Of a DNA stretch of 32,363 bases, positions 1-7,876 are shown one piece after another. Position 1 is the stretch's first letter. The number at the start of each line of letters is the position of its first letter. The position numbers and the translations under genes are program-made. Origin of the DNA: Microvirga sp. (GTDB lineage: Bacteria; Pseudomonadota; Alphaproteobacteria; Rhizobiales; Beijerinckiaceae). The DNA is taken from the NCBI GenBank assembly GCA_031181145.1, contig JAPSLB010000049.1, forward strand, positions 1 to 32,363, in the 5' to 3' direction. Under the pieces are notes generated by a model that saw only the letters and a list, made by a program, of their open reading frames with translations, searched no databases and was not told the DNA's origin.

Positions 1-2
1 AG

Positions 3-149
3 GTCAAGGCGGGCGAGCCGCTGTGCATCGTCGAGGCGATGAAGATGGAAAACGTGCTGCGCGCCGAGCGCGACGGCACGATCGCCAAGATCCACGCCAA
101 GGAAGGCGACAGCCTCGCCGTCGATGCGGTGATCCTCGAATTCGCGTGA
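3..149 (+). CDS. pccA: Propionyl-CoA carboxylase alpha subunit, C-terminal end (partial)
   Basis: This is the last 48 codons of a gene that begins upstream of the window. The reading frame carries the biotinyl-lysine motif EAMKMEN, with the biotinylated Lys encoded at 42-44. The rest of a biotin carboxyl carrier (BCCP) domain follows and ends in ILEFA-stop. The family carries CO2 on biotin between a biotin carboxylase domain and a carboxyltransferase partner. The wording of the tail (NVLRAERDGTIAKI, then GDSLAVDAVI) resembles alphaproteobacterial PccA, which acts in propionyl-CoA to methylmalonyl-CoA conversion. MccA or AccC-fusion proteins usually end differently. The BCCP identity is certain from the sequence; the propionyl assignment is an inference from memory. 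Confidence 0.8.
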   Translation, partial: VKAGEPLCIVEAMKMENVLRAERDGTIAKIHAKEGDSLAVDAVILEFA

Positions 150-216
150 GGCGATGGGTTTCTCCCGCTCGACATGCTGGGCGTAGGGGGCTGGACTCGG
201 CAAGGTCATTGCTTCG

Positions 217-589
217 GTGACCTTCCTGCCGTTCTTCGGGATAGGGGCTCTTCCGGCCGCGGCGATCCTCATCGCCGCTGCATTGCCAGTGCTGGTGTTA
301 TTTATTGCTTTGGGTGCGGCGCCTGAGAAATGCCGGGCGGTCCGGCTGGTGGGTGTTGCCGGTCCTCGCCGTGCCGATCGCGCTCGCCCTGTCATCACGC
401 GACGAGCTCATGCGTGACGAGGCCAAGGCCGGCGTCCACAGGATTCCGGAATTCGGTACAGAACAGACGCTCCAGAATGCCATCTTTCCAGAGCTGGTCA
501 TGCTCGTTGGATCGGCATTCGCCACCGCCACGCTCATAATCGGCCTCCCTCCGACAGGACTCGCAGGTTCTACGGAAGGTCAGCTCTGA
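217..589 (+). pseudogene. DUF805-like membrane protein remnant, frameshifted
   Basis: Two overlapping frames together look like one DUF805 protein. From GTG 217, frame 1 encodes a hydrophobic segment (roughly AILIAAALPVLVLFIAL). From about 308, frame 2 carries the family signature VRRLRNAGRSGWW, followed by another hydrophobic stretch, and ends at 589. In intact DUF805 proteins the signature (VRRLHDxGRSGWW) follows directly on such a membrane helix. The switch lies around 305-312, where one base too many breaks the frame. DUF805 proteins are small inner-membrane proteins of unknown function. The part after the signature does not look like the usual second half, so the gene is probably decayed rather than mis-sequenced. 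No other gene fits 150-589. Confidence 0.45.
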
Positions 590-965
590 ATGCCTCGGTA
601 CTTCGCTTACGGCTCCAACATAAACAAGGCCGCGATGGTGCAGGGCTGGGCGACCACGTCCGGCTCATGCGGCTGCGCGTCCGAGGTCCGCGACCTGCCG
701 CGGCGTGGGCTGGGGCATGATGTAGGGCCTCGCCCTGTCCGACGTTCCGTCTCTCGACCGCTACGAAAGCCTGTCGACGGGCCTTCACACGAAGACCGCG
801 TAGCCTGTTCTGACCGAGAAGGGGCCCTGGCAGGCGATGATCTATGTGGGCAACAGCGCAGGTGCCGGGGGCGCCGAAGCCGGCTACATGGAAGGCGTCA
901 TCGAGGCAGCCGTCCATGCGGGCCTGCCGGAGGATTACATCCGAAGCCTCGGGATGTGGCTTCCG
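590..965 (+). pseudogene. Gamma-glutamylcyclotransferase-like (AIG2/GGCT fold) pseudogene
   Basis: The start MPRYFAYGSN at 590 (frame 2) is the typical N-terminus of bacterial GGCT/AIG2-like proteins, with the substrate-loop motif YGSN. The matching middle and C-terminal parts lie in frame 3: WGMM, TAG at 723-725, GLALSDVPSLDRYE, TAG at 801-803, then PVLTEKGPWQAMIYVGNSAG and GYMEGVIEAA, ending near 965. The gene is thus interrupted by at least one frame change and two in-frame TAG codons. The stretch between about 640 and 710 is degenerate and shorter than usual. Intact members cyclise gamma-glutamyl amines or are uncharacterised. It starts directly after the stop of the DUF805-like remnant. 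The open frame running past 965 is not similar to the family. Confidence 0.7.
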
Positions 966-1127
966 AGAACGCAAAGCTGTCCTGCTCCGTTGACCCAGCA
1001 ACCGAAGCTTCGTCCCCTCTTTGGACGGCGCCTTCCGGCACGATCCGCAAATAGGTTCCGCCCGAACCCCATCAGAACCTTTGCCTTAGGCGCGCGTTGA
1101 ATCGGCATGTCGCGTAAAAGGTTTGCG

Positions 1128-1538
1128 ATGAACACGAAAACACGATCGATCTGGAAGGCATATGGCTACGCCTGGGTGACGTTGGGATTCTTCCTGATCT
1201 CCCTTATCGGTCACTGGCTTTTCGGCTGGTTCGCCTATGTCAACGAGCAGCAGGCCCATGCCCAGCCTGTCGAAATGTCCGGTTATCTCGTCGAGATGAT
1301 GCGCGATACCCTGGAGAACTGGCAGTCCGAATTCCTGCAGCTTCTCTGGCAGGTCGGCGGCTTGGCCATCCTTCTCTACGTCGGCTCGCCCCAGTCGAAG
1401 GAGGGCGATGACCGTATGGAGGCCAAGATTGACGAGATTCTGCGACGGGTGGATCCGCAGAATGCGGAGCGTATCATCAAGACCCTCGATGAGGATTATT
1501 CGGGACGTCACACCGACGCCCGTCACGTGCATTCTTGA
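1128..1538 (+). CDS. DUF6766 family membrane protein
   Basis: The 136-residue product has a hydrophobic N-terminal helix (TLGFFLISLIGHWLFGW), a polar middle, a second membrane segment (LLWQVGGLAILLYV) and a charged tail. The block ENWQSEFLQ...GSPQSKEGDD matches the conserved core of DUF6766 as I remember it. Function is unknown. ATG 1128 is chosen because AAAGG sits about 7 nt upstream; an in-frame ATG at 1107 would add seven residues without a visible ribosome-binding site. The acylphosphatase gene follows after 12 nt, so the two are probably cotranscribed. Confidence 0.75.
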   Translation: MNTKTRSIWKAYGYAWVTLGFFLISLIGHWLFGWFAYVNEQQAHAQPVEMSGYLVEMMRDTLENWQSEFLQLLWQVGGLAILLYVGSPQSKEGDDRMEAKIDEILRRVDPQNAERIIKTLDEDYSGRHTDARHVHS

Positions 1539-1550
1539 GGGACGACGATC

Positions 1551-1838
1551 GTGAACCGAATTGCCCATGTGCTGATTCACGGACGGGTCCAGGGCGTAGG
1601 CTTTCGCGCATGGACGCAACATCAGGCGCAGCTGCACGGATTGAAGGGATGGGTCCGCAACCGTCATGACGGCAGTGTCGAGGCCGTGTTCTCGGGTCCG
1701 GGCGAGATGGTCGAGGTGATGCTGAAAACCTGCCACCAGGGGCCTGCCGGCTCACTGGTGCAGCTGGTCGAACCCGTGGACGGAGTGGATCACGAGCTAG
1801 ACAGCGCGACTGGCTTCGAGGTGCGGAGGACCGCTTAG
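1551..1838 (+). CDS. acyP: Acylphosphatase
   Basis: A 95-residue protein of normal family length that hydrolyses the carboxyl-phosphate bond of acyl phosphates in the cytoplasm (EC 3.6.1.7). The phosphate-binding motif GRVQGVGFR is complete, with the catalytic Arg at residue 19, and the catalytic Asn is residue 37 (GWVRN). Translation starts at GTG 1551, behind GAGGGA. It follows the DUF6766 gene at 12 nt. Its stop codon overlaps the stop of the convergent rhodanese gene by a few bases. Confidence 0.95.
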   Translation: MNRIAHVLIHGRVQGVGFRAWTQHQAQLHGLKGWVRNRHDGSVEAVFSGPGEMVEVMLKTCHQGPAGSLVQLVEPVDGVDHELDSATGFEVRRTA

Positions 1839-2242
1839 GACTTTTTCTCGCCGGGTTCGACAGGGCCTCCCGCCTCCTTCCACGCCGTGAAGCCGCCCCT
1901 GATATGAGCCACGGGCTTCAGGCCCATATCCTGCGCCGTTGCGGCGGAGAGGGCCGAGCGCCAGCCGGCGGCGCAGAAGAACACGAAGGTTTTATCCTGG
2001 GCGAAGACGGGTTTGTGATAGGGGCTTTCCGGGTCGATCCAGAACTCCAGCATCCCGCGCGGACAATGCACTGCACCGGGGATGCGGCCCTCCCGTTCGA
2101 GCTCGCGTGGGTCGCGGAGATCCACGAATACCACGTCCTCGCGCCGGTGCAGGGCAATGGCCTCCTGGGTCGGAAGGGTCTGGATCTTTGCGCTGGCTTC
2201 ATCGAGCAATGTCTTGTAGCCGCGTGTGATGGTCTGAGGCAT
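1835..2242 (-). CDS. Rhodanese-like sulfurtransferase domain protein
   Basis: A single rhodanese domain of 135 residues. The active-site loop is CAAGWRS with the persulfide-forming Cys at residue 90. Other family blocks are VDLRDPRELEREGRIPGAVHCP near residues 40-61 and HIRGGFTAWKEAG near the end. The family moves sulfane sulfur or senses it; the donor and acceptor here are unknown. ATG 2242 has GAGGAG upstream on the minus strand. No signal peptide is seen, so it should be cytoplasmic. It is convergent with acyP and divergent from the DUF599 gene. Confidence 0.93.
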   Translation of the reverse strand: MPQTITRGYKTLLDEASAKIQTLPTQEAIALHRREDVVFVDLRDPRELEREGRIPGAVHCPRGMLEFWIDPESPYHKPVFAQDKTFVFFCAAGWRSALSAATAQDMGLKPVAHIRGGFTAWKEAGGPVEPGEKKS

Positions 2243-2316
2243 CGCCTGTCCGCTCCTCTCTTTGAGGCTTTCAACAAACTGGGCATGATGGCGGCGGAGT
2301 CAACGGGAGGCACAGT

Positions 2317-3009
2317 TTGCTCGGGTTCACTTTCGTCGATCATGCGGCCCTGATCTTCTTCATCCTGGCATGGTTCGGCTATCATGCTGCCGTTGAGTTC
2401 ACCGGCGCGGGACAGAAGAGCCTGAACAAGGTCATGAACCAATACCGCTTCCGCTGGATGGAGCAGCTGGTGGTGCGCGAAAACCGGATCGTGGACACCA
2501 CGATCATGGCGTCCCTGATGAACGGGACGGCCTTCTTCGCCTCTACCTCCCTCATCGCCATCGGCGGCGCGCTGGCCCTCCTGCGCTCGACCGAGGAGGT
2601 CCTGGCGATCTTCTCGGATCTGCCGTTCGGTTTGCCGCCGACACGCTTGGGATGGGAGGTGAAGGTGATCGGACTTGCGGTCATCTTCGTTTATGCCTTC
2701 TTCAAGTTCGCCTGGTCGTACCGCTTGTTCAATTACATGGCGATCATCGTCGGCTCCGTTCCCGTTCTGAAGGACGGAAACAGGGAAGAGGCTCTCGCTG
2801 TCGCGCGTCAGGCCGCCGCCATGAACGTGGTGGCCGGCAAGCATTTTAACCGGGGACAGCGGGCATTCTTCTTCTCGCTCGCCTATCTCGGATGGTTCAT
2901 CAGCGCCTACCTGTTCATCGCGGCTACGGCAGGCGTGCTGTTCGTCATGTGGCGACGGCAGTTCATATCGGATGCGCACGATGCAGCCCTGGGGAGCGAA
3001 CATGGCTAG
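2317..3009 (+). CDS. DUF599 family membrane protein
   Basis: A 230-residue polytopic membrane protein with about four hydrophobic segments: near residues 8-20, 75-90 (FFASTSLIAIGGALALL), 115-130 and 195-215. The motif GYH near the N-terminus and RGQRAFFFSLAYLGWF toward the C-terminus are typical of DUF599. Function is unknown. Translation probably starts at TTG 2317, because GGGAGG lies about 8 nt upstream and no in-frame ATG precedes it. Its 3' end overlaps the start of the DUF3253 gene by 8 nt, suggesting translational coupling. Confidence 0.85.
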   Translation: MLGFTFVDHAALIFFILAWFGYHAAVEFTGAGQKSLNKVMNQYRFRWMEQLVVRENRIVDTTIMASLMNGTAFFASTSLIAIGGALALLRSTEEVLAIFSDLPFGLPPTRLGWEVKVIGLAVIFVYAFFKFAWSYRLFNYMAIIVGSVPVLKDGNREEALAVARQAAAMNVVAGKHFNRGQRAFFFSLAYLGWFISAYLFIAATAGVLFVMWRRQFISDAHDAALGSEHG

Positions 3010-3283
3010 AGACACGCATACGGAAGCACTCGAGACGGCCATGCTGGCGCTCCTCAGCGAGCGTGGACCGGGCAAGACCATCGGTCCAGCCGATGTGGCG
3101 CAGGCCGTCGGCGGCAATCAGCCGGAGGGGTGGGGTCCTCTCATGCAGCCGGTGAGAAGGATCGCCGTGCGCCTGATGAAGGAGGGGCGTATCCTGATCC
3201 TGAGAAAGGGCAGGCCTGTCGATCCCGACGATTTTCGGGGCACCTACAGGCTTGCGCTGCCCACGGCGTCCGACGAGGGCTGA
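3002..3283 (+). CDS. DUF3253 family protein (winged-helix-like)
   Basis: The 93-residue product matches DUF3253: MLALLSERGPGKTIGPADVAQAVGG, then LMQPVRRIAVRLMKEGRI and KGRPVDPDDFRG. The pattern of helices followed by a short beta hairpin suggests a winged-helix fold, but the molecular role is unknown. ATG 3002 overlaps the upstream DUF599 gene by 8 nt and is preceded by GGGGAG. An upstream in-frame start at 2972 would lie wholly inside DUF599. The last 40 nt overlap the convergent YdcF-like gene. Confidence 0.85.
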   Translation: MARDTHTEALETAMLALLSERGPGKTIGPADVAQAVGGNQPEGWGPLMQPVRRIAVRLMKEGRILILRKGRPVDPDDFRGTYRLALPTASDEG

Positions 3284-4077
3284 GGCGCGGGAAACAGCAC
3301 GTCCGTGCGCCCTGCCAGATAGTATCCGATCAACCCCGCCCATTCCTTCGTGACCACGTCGAGCCGCCGCAAGCCATCGGACGCGAAGGCGAAGAGGCGA
3401 AGGTTGTTGGATCCCCCGCCGGTGCGGAAATCCACCGGATAGGGTGTGACGGAAAATCCCGCCTTCTCGAACACACCGACGGCGCGCGGCATGTGCCAGG
3501 CCGAGGTCACGAGAAGCCAGCGCTCGCCTTCCTTGGGCTCTACCAGCTCGCGCGCGTAGAGTGCGTTTTCCGAGGTGGTGCGCGAGCGATCCTCGATGAG
3601 GATGCGGGCGGGATCGATGCCGATGCTCTTGAAGTAGTCGGCAATGACCGGGGCTTCCGCACGGCCATCGCCGAAGATCGTGCCGCCGCCGCCGGAAATC
3701 AGGATGCGCGCCTGGGGGTAGCGATGGGCCAGTTGGATCGTATCGAGAAGGCGCTCTGCCGCCTCATTGGCGGAGATGCGCCCGCGCGAGAGCGTGTCGG
3801 ATGCGTTGACCGCTCCGCCGAGCAGAACGATCCCATCCACCGGCTTCCCGTCGTCCTTGAACAGAGGAAAACGCTCTTCCAGCGGCACCATGAGATAGGT
3901 GGCGACGGGCAGCAGCCCGAGCGCAATCGTCGTCACGGCCGTGACGAGCCCCAGGCCGATCCCGAATGTCCGCAGGCGCCGGAAGAGCGCAAGCACGAGG
4001 CCCAGCAGAATGACGCTGAGAAGCAGGTTGGACGGCGTGGCGAAGAACCAGGCGATCTTGGATACGTAGTAAAACAC
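3244..4077 (-). CDS. YdcF/ElyC/SanA family membrane protein (DUF218)
   Basis: The 277-residue product has two N-terminal membrane helices (residues about 13-32 and 37-60) followed by a DUF218 domain. Family blocks are VDGIVLLGG (about 80-88), ILISGGGG, EDRSRTTSENALYA and LLVTSAWHMPRA. Members act on or near the envelope (ElyC in lipid carrier metabolism, SanA in barrier function), but the reaction is not defined. The start is GTG 4077, with AAAGGA six nt upstream; a nearby ATG at 4084 is out of frame. The 3' end overlaps the convergent DUF3253 gene by 40 nt. Confidence 0.9.
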   Translation of the reverse strand: MFYYVSKIAWFFATPSNLLLSVILLGLVLALFRRLRTFGIGLGLVTAVTTIALGLLPVATYLMVPLEERFPLFKDDGKPVDGIVLLGGAVNASDTLSRGRISANEAAERLLDTIQLAHRYPQARILISGGGGTIFGDGRAEAPVIADYFKSIGIDPARILIEDRSRTTSENALYARELVEPKEGERWLLVTSAWHMPRAVGVFEKAGFSVTPYPVDFRTGGGSNNLRLFAFASDGLRRLDVVTKEWAGLIGYYLAGRTDVLFPAPQPSSDAVGSASL

Positions 4078-4102
4078 CGGCCATCCTTTATGCGTTCGAG
4101 AT

Positions 4103-4804
4103 TCAAGCCTTCGACTCGGCCTCGTAGCGGGCCTTCGTCTCCGCGTTCGGCGGATAGAGGCCGGGGAGGGGGGTGCCCTTCTCCACTTCGCGCATCACCC
4201 ACAGTTCATAGCGCTCCTGCTCGACGGCCGCCTTCGCCACGTCCTCGACGAGAGCGGCCGGGATGACCACCACGCCGTCGCGGTCGGCGACGATCACGTC
4301 GTCCGGGAAGATCGCCACGCCCCCGCAGCCGATGGGCTCCTGCCAGCCTACGAAGGTGAGGCCCGCAACGGATGGAGGGGCTGCAACCCCCGCGCACCAG
4401 ACCGGCAGGTTCGTGCTTTCGACGCCGACGGCATCGCGCACGACGCCATCCGTGACGAGGGCCGCGACGCCACGCTTCTTCATGCGCGCAGTGAGGATGT
4501 CGCCGAAGATGCCTGCATCGGTTACGCCCATGGAATCGACGACCGCGATACAGCCCTCGGGCATGGCTTCGATGGCGGCGCGGGTGGAGATCGGGGAGGC
4601 CCAGGATTCAGGCGTCGCCAGATCCTCACGGGCGGGCACGAAGCGGAGAGTGAAGGCGCGGCCGACCGTCTTTTCCGTGGCATTGAAGGCAGGCATCGGC
4701 CCCTTCATCCAGCAGCGGCGGATGCCCTTCTTCAGCAGAACCGTGGTGATGGTAGCAGTGGAGGCGGCGCGCAGCGCGTCGGCGATCGTCTTGTCGAGGG
4801 TCAT
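4103..4804 (-). CDS. RraA / HMG-aldolase family protein
   Basis: The 233-residue product has the RraA fold motif GDILTARMKKRGVAALVTDG followed by VVRD, with Arg123 and Asp124 as the conserved acid-binding pair. The superfamily includes the RNase E regulator RraA and class II 4-hydroxy-4-methyl-2-oxoglutarate / oxaloacetate aldolases, which need a divalent metal. At 233 residues it is longer than E. coli RraA (about 160), which favours a metabolic lyase or dehydratase over an RNase regulator. ATG 4804 is the first start. It lies 25 nt upstream of the YdcF-like gene on the same strand and is divergent from the secreted protein at 4942. Confidence 0.85.
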   Translation of the reverse strand: MTLDKTIADALRAASTATITTVLLKKGIRRCWMKGPMPAFNATEKTVGRAFTLRFVPAREDLATPESWASPISTRAAIEAMPEGCIAVVDSMGVTDAGIFGDILTARMKKRGVAALVTDGVVRDAVGVESTNLPVWCAGVAAPPSVAGLTFVGWQEPIGCGGVAIFPDDVIVADRDGVVVIPAALVEDVAKAAVEQERYELWVMREVEKGTPLPGLYPPNAETKARYEAESKA

Positions 4805-4941
4805 GAGAATTTCCTGGCGTTAGGATAGGCTACTCATAACCGGCGCGCGCGCGGATTGCCACCGGAAGCCGCCTGATCCTCTGCATTCATGTTTCTTAAT
4901 CTGGCGGTAGTATCAAGGCGTCCGGCCACTTGGAATGCCCG

Positions 4942-5520
4942 ATGAAACGCGTTCTTGCCTGCCTCCTGCTGAGCCTCTCCCTCGCTGCCCGATCGGCCTC
5001 GGCCACGCCGCTCGACCCCGAGGCTGCGCGTCGATCGGCTCAGGACATTGTTGCAGCAGTCTTGGATGCCTTGGTGCGGAAGGATTTCATGAAGCTCGCA
5101 TCGTTCGTCCGTGAGGAGGGATTGACCGTGAGCCCCTATGTGATGATCGATGGAGGCGATGTGCGCTTGTCCCGCGCCGAGGTGGAGAACTGCGCCACAA
5201 GCCCGCAGGTACGACATTGGGGCGAAAAAGATGGGACCGGTGATCCCATCGTGCTCACCTGCGGCCGCTATTTCGACGAGTTCCTCCGGAATGTGGATTA
5301 CCGGCAGGCGGACGAGGTGCTCTACAACGAGCCGCGCCAGCGTGGCAACGAGATCAACAATAATCACGAATTCGCGCCGGACGGCATTGTGGTCGAGCTG
5401 CACATCCGCGGCACCAGGGACCTGATGGAGATGGACTGGAAGAGCCTGCGCCTCATCTTCCGCAACGACGATCAGGGATTGTCCCTGATCGCCATCACGC
5501 GGGATGTCTGGACGATCTGA
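4942..5520 (+). CDS. Secreted protein of unknown function
   Basis: The product is 192 residues. A signal peptide is clear: MKR, a hydrophobic core (VLACLLLSLSLAA) and a likely cut after SASA, giving a periplasmic protein. The mature part has HWGEKDGTGDPIVLTC, a Tyr/Phe-rich stretch (CGRYFDEFLRNVDYRQADEV), and ends DWKSLRLIFRN...DVWTI. I recall similar patterns (WG-DG-G-PI, MDW-SLRLVF, DQWTI end) in uncharacterised secreted proteins of other phyla, but cannot name a domain. ATG 4942 is preferred over TTG 4930 because it begins the signal peptide. It is convergent with ivd, with only 5 nt between the genes. Confidence 0.85.
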   Translation: MKRVLACLLLSLSLAARSASATPLDPEAARRSAQDIVAAVLDALVRKDFMKLASFVREEGLTVSPYVMIDGGDVRLSRAEVENCATSPQVRHWGEKDGTGDPIVLTCGRYFDEFLRNVDYRQADEVLYNEPRQRGNEINNNHEFAPDGIVVELHIRGTRDLMEMDWKSLRLIFRNDDQGLSLIAITRDVWTI

Positions 5521-5525
5521 TCGAT

Positions 5526-6698
5526 TTAGGCCGTCTTCACGAACAGCTCGCGACCGATCAGCATGCGGCGGATCTCGCTGGTGCCTGCGCCGATCTCATA
5601 GAGCTTCGCGTCGCGGAGCAAGCGGCCCGTCGGGTAATCGTTGATATAGCCGTTGCCGCCCAGGAGCTGGATGGCGTCGAGGGCGCATTGGGTCGCCTGC
5701 TCGGCCGCATAGAGGATCGCGCCCGCCGCATCCTCGCGGGTGGTCTCGCCCCGGTCGCACGCCTTGGCCACCGCATACACATAGGCCTTGGCGGCGTTCA
5801 TGGTCACATACATGTCGGCGACCTTGCCCTGAACGAGCTGAAACTCGCCGATGGGCTGTCCGAACTGCCTGCGCTCGTGGACATAGGGCAGCACCACGTC
5901 CATGCAGGCCTGCATGATGCCGAGCGGCCCGGCCGCGAGCACGGCGCGCTCGTAGTCCAGGCCCGACATGAGTACGCTCACGCCCTTGCCGACCTGCCCG
6001 AGCACGTTCTCCTCCGGCACCTCGCAATCCTCGAACACCAGCTCGCAGGTGTCCGAGCCGCGCATTCCGAGCTTGTCGAGCTTCTGGTGCGTGGAGAACC
6101 CCTTGAAGTCCTTCTCGATGAGGAAGGCCGTGATGCCGCGGGGGCCCGCCTCCGGATCGGTCTTGGCATAGACGACGAGGGTTTCGGCGATGGGGCCGTT
6201 GGTGATCCACATCTTGTTGCCGTTGAGTACATAGCGGTCGCCGCGCTTCTCGGCGCGGGTGCGCATGGAGACCACGTCCGAGCCGGAGCCGGGCTCCGAC
6301 ATGGCGAGCGCCCCCACATGCTCGCCGGAGATCAGCTTCGGCAGATAGCGGCGCTTCTGCTCGTCATTGCCGTTGCGGCGGATCTGGTTGACGCAGAGAT
6401 TCGAATGCGCGCCGTAGGAAAGGCCCACCGAAGCGGAGGCGCGGGAGATTTCCTCCATGGCGATCACGTGCTCGAGATAGCCCAGGCCCGTGCCCCCGTA
6501 TTCCTCCTCGACGGTGATGCCGTGAAGGCCGAGCGCCCCCATCTGAGGCCAGAGATCGCGCGGGAACTGGTTCGTCCGGTCGATCTCCTCGGCGCGGGGC
6601 GCGATTTTCTCCTGCGCGAAGTCTCGCACGGTCTCGCGGATGGCCTCGGCGGTCTCGCCGAGATCGAAGTTGAAGGCTTTTGCGGCGTTCGGCAGCAT
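5526..6698 (-). CDS. ivd: Isovaleryl-CoA dehydrogenase
   Basis: A 390-residue acyl-CoA dehydrogenase that oxidises isovaleryl-CoA to 3-methylcrotonyl-CoA in leucine breakdown, passing electrons from FAD to ETF. Seen are the FAD/substrate signature [12 protein letters not shown] (about residues 130-141), WITNGP, and the C-terminal [12 protein letters not shown]. The catalytic base is Glu250 in [14 protein letters not shown], the position used by isovaleryl-CoA dehydrogenases; the usual Glu of other acyl-CoA dehydrogenases is replaced by Gly in YEIGAGT. ATG 6698 has GGAGG 8 nt upstream and gives the normal family length; an ATG 15 nt further up (6713) is possible. Confidence 0.94.
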   Translation of the reverse strand: MLPNAAKAFNFDLGETAEAIRETVRDFAQEKIAPRAEEIDRTNQFPRDLWPQMGALGLHGITVEEEYGGTGLGYLEHVIAMEEISRASASVGLSYGAHSNLCVNQIRRNGNDEQKRRYLPKLISGEHVGALAMSEPGSGSDVVSMRTRAEKRGDRYVLNGNKMWITNGPIAETLVVYAKTDPEAGPRGITAFLIEKDFKGFSTHQKLDKLGMRGSDTCELVFEDCEVPEENVLGQVGKGVSVLMSGLDYERAVLAAGPLGIMQACMDVVLPYVHERRQFGQPIGEFQLVQGKVADMYVTMNAAKAYVYAVAKACDRGETTREDAAGAILYAAEQATQCALDAIQLLGGNGYINDYPTGRLLRDAKLYEIGAGTSEIRRMLIGRELFVKTA

Positions 6699-6831
6699 CC
6701 TGAGGTCCTCCATCGCCCACTGGCGTCGGGTGCGCCGTGGTTCGCTTGTCGTTCTGCCATGATCCTGGACAGCAGTGCTGACCTTTTCAAGCGGGGAGGC
6801 TGAGGAAATTGGTCGAATGAGGCACGAATGG

Positions 6832-6859
6832 AAAACTCCCCTGCCTTGCGGAAGGGGAG
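6832..6859 (-). terminator. Intrinsic terminator after the GH25 lysozyme gene
   Basis: On the minus strand, CTCCCCT and AGGGGAG form a 7-bp stem around a 10-nt loop, followed directly by TTTT. It lies 25 nt past the stop of the GH25 gene, and so separates it from ivd. Confidence 0.7.
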
Positions 6860-6884
6860 CGTGAGGGGCGGGGAGGACGACGCC

Positions 6885-7784
6885 TTAATCGTCGATGCTG
6901 GCCGTCTGGACCGGGTCCAGGGGCTGGCATCGTCCCTGGGGGACGAGCTTGCGGTAGTCGCGGGGGTCGCAGGCGCTCTGGACGAACATCCGCCACTGGT
7001 TCTCGGTGCCGTAGAAGGTGTTTCGGTCCACGTCGCCTTTGACGCCCGGCACGCGGCCGGTGGTGGTGAACTGCCAGAACGTCCAGCGCCGGTTGGCATA
7101 GCGTTCGTGGGGTTCGGCCGCGGTGCTGCGGATCCAGAAGGGGTAGTCGGTGAACTCCCCTTCCAGGATCTCCTTGTGGAAGGGGATATCGGTGTAGATG
7201 ATCGGGCGCTTGCCCGTATGCGCTTCCATCTCCCGCAGCATGACCTCGATCATGGCGAGCGCCTGGTCGCGCGGAACCTTCTTCGGGCAGTTCACCGAGT
7301 GGCCGTTCCATTCCACGTCGAGCACCGGGGGGAGGGCGTCCGGATCGGCCGGCACGTTCTTCTTGAACCACGCCGCCTGCTCATGGGCCGGGCGGCACCA
7401 GTACACGAAGTGATAGGCTCCGCGCGGAATGCCGGCCTTCTTCGCACCGTGCCAGTTCTCCAGGAAGCGGCTGTCCACATGGTCGCCCCCCTCGGTCGCC
7501 TTGATGAAGGCGAATTTCGTGCCCGCCTTACGTAAGGACGCCCAGTCCACTTCGCCCTGCCATTTCGAAATGTCCACCCCATGGACCGGCAGGCGGTGGG
7601 CCTTGGCCACGCCATGATGGGGGCGGGCATCGCTCTTCATCGGATAACGGCTGGAGGAAGGGGCAATCGCGCAGGAGGCCAGGCCGAAGGCGACGGCAGT
7701 CAGGGCACCAAACCGGGCGACCCGAAGGAACGTCGTCAGACCGGAGCTTTTGGAGCGGCTGGAGGAACGGCGGCGTGTCTTCAT
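6885..7784 (-). CDS. GH25 family lysozyme, predicted lipoprotein
   Basis: The product is 299 residues. After an Arg/Ser-rich start comes a hydrophobic segment ending in the lipobox LASC (Cys38), so it is probably lipid-anchored. The GH25 (Chalaropsis-type muramidase) domain follows: HGVDISKWQG (Asp71), FIKATEGGD, AYHFVYW, and the catalytic DxE pair Asp156/Glu158 in LDVEWN. GH25 enzymes cut the MurNAc-GlcNAc bond of peptidoglycan. ATG 7784 starts the lipoprotein signal; the frame stays open upstream to a TTG at 7871 without signal-like sequence. It lies 92 nt downstream of mgtE on the same strand and ends in an intrinsic terminator. Cell-wall turnover is the likely role. Confidence 0.9.
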   Translation of the reverse strand: MKTRRRSSSRSKSSGLTTFLRVARFGALTAVAFGLASCAIAPSSSRYPMKSDARPHHGVAKAHRLPVHGVDISKWQGEVDWASLRKAGTKFAFIKATEGGDHVDSRFLENWHGAKKAGIPRGAYHFVYWCRPAHEQAAWFKKNVPADPDALPPVLDVEWNGHSVNCPKKVPRDQALAMIEVMLREMEAHTGKRPIIYTDIPFHKEILEGEFTDYPFWIRSTAAEPHERYANRRWTFWQFTTTGRVPGVKGDVDRNTFYGTENQWRMFVQSACDPRDYRKLVPQGRCQPLDPVQTASIDD

Positions 7785-7876
7785 CGGGCTATCTGTAATG
7801 AACGCAGAACTTGATCGCATCAGGGATGCCCGAACTGGGTTAACATCCTCCTTACGATCAGGTTTTCGCAATTACA

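Noticed and set aside
1918..3117. 399-codon open frame on the minus strand across DUF599 and part of the rhodanese gene
   Set aside because: Its last part is only an out-of-frame reading of the rhodanese gene, and the rest is antisense to DUF599.
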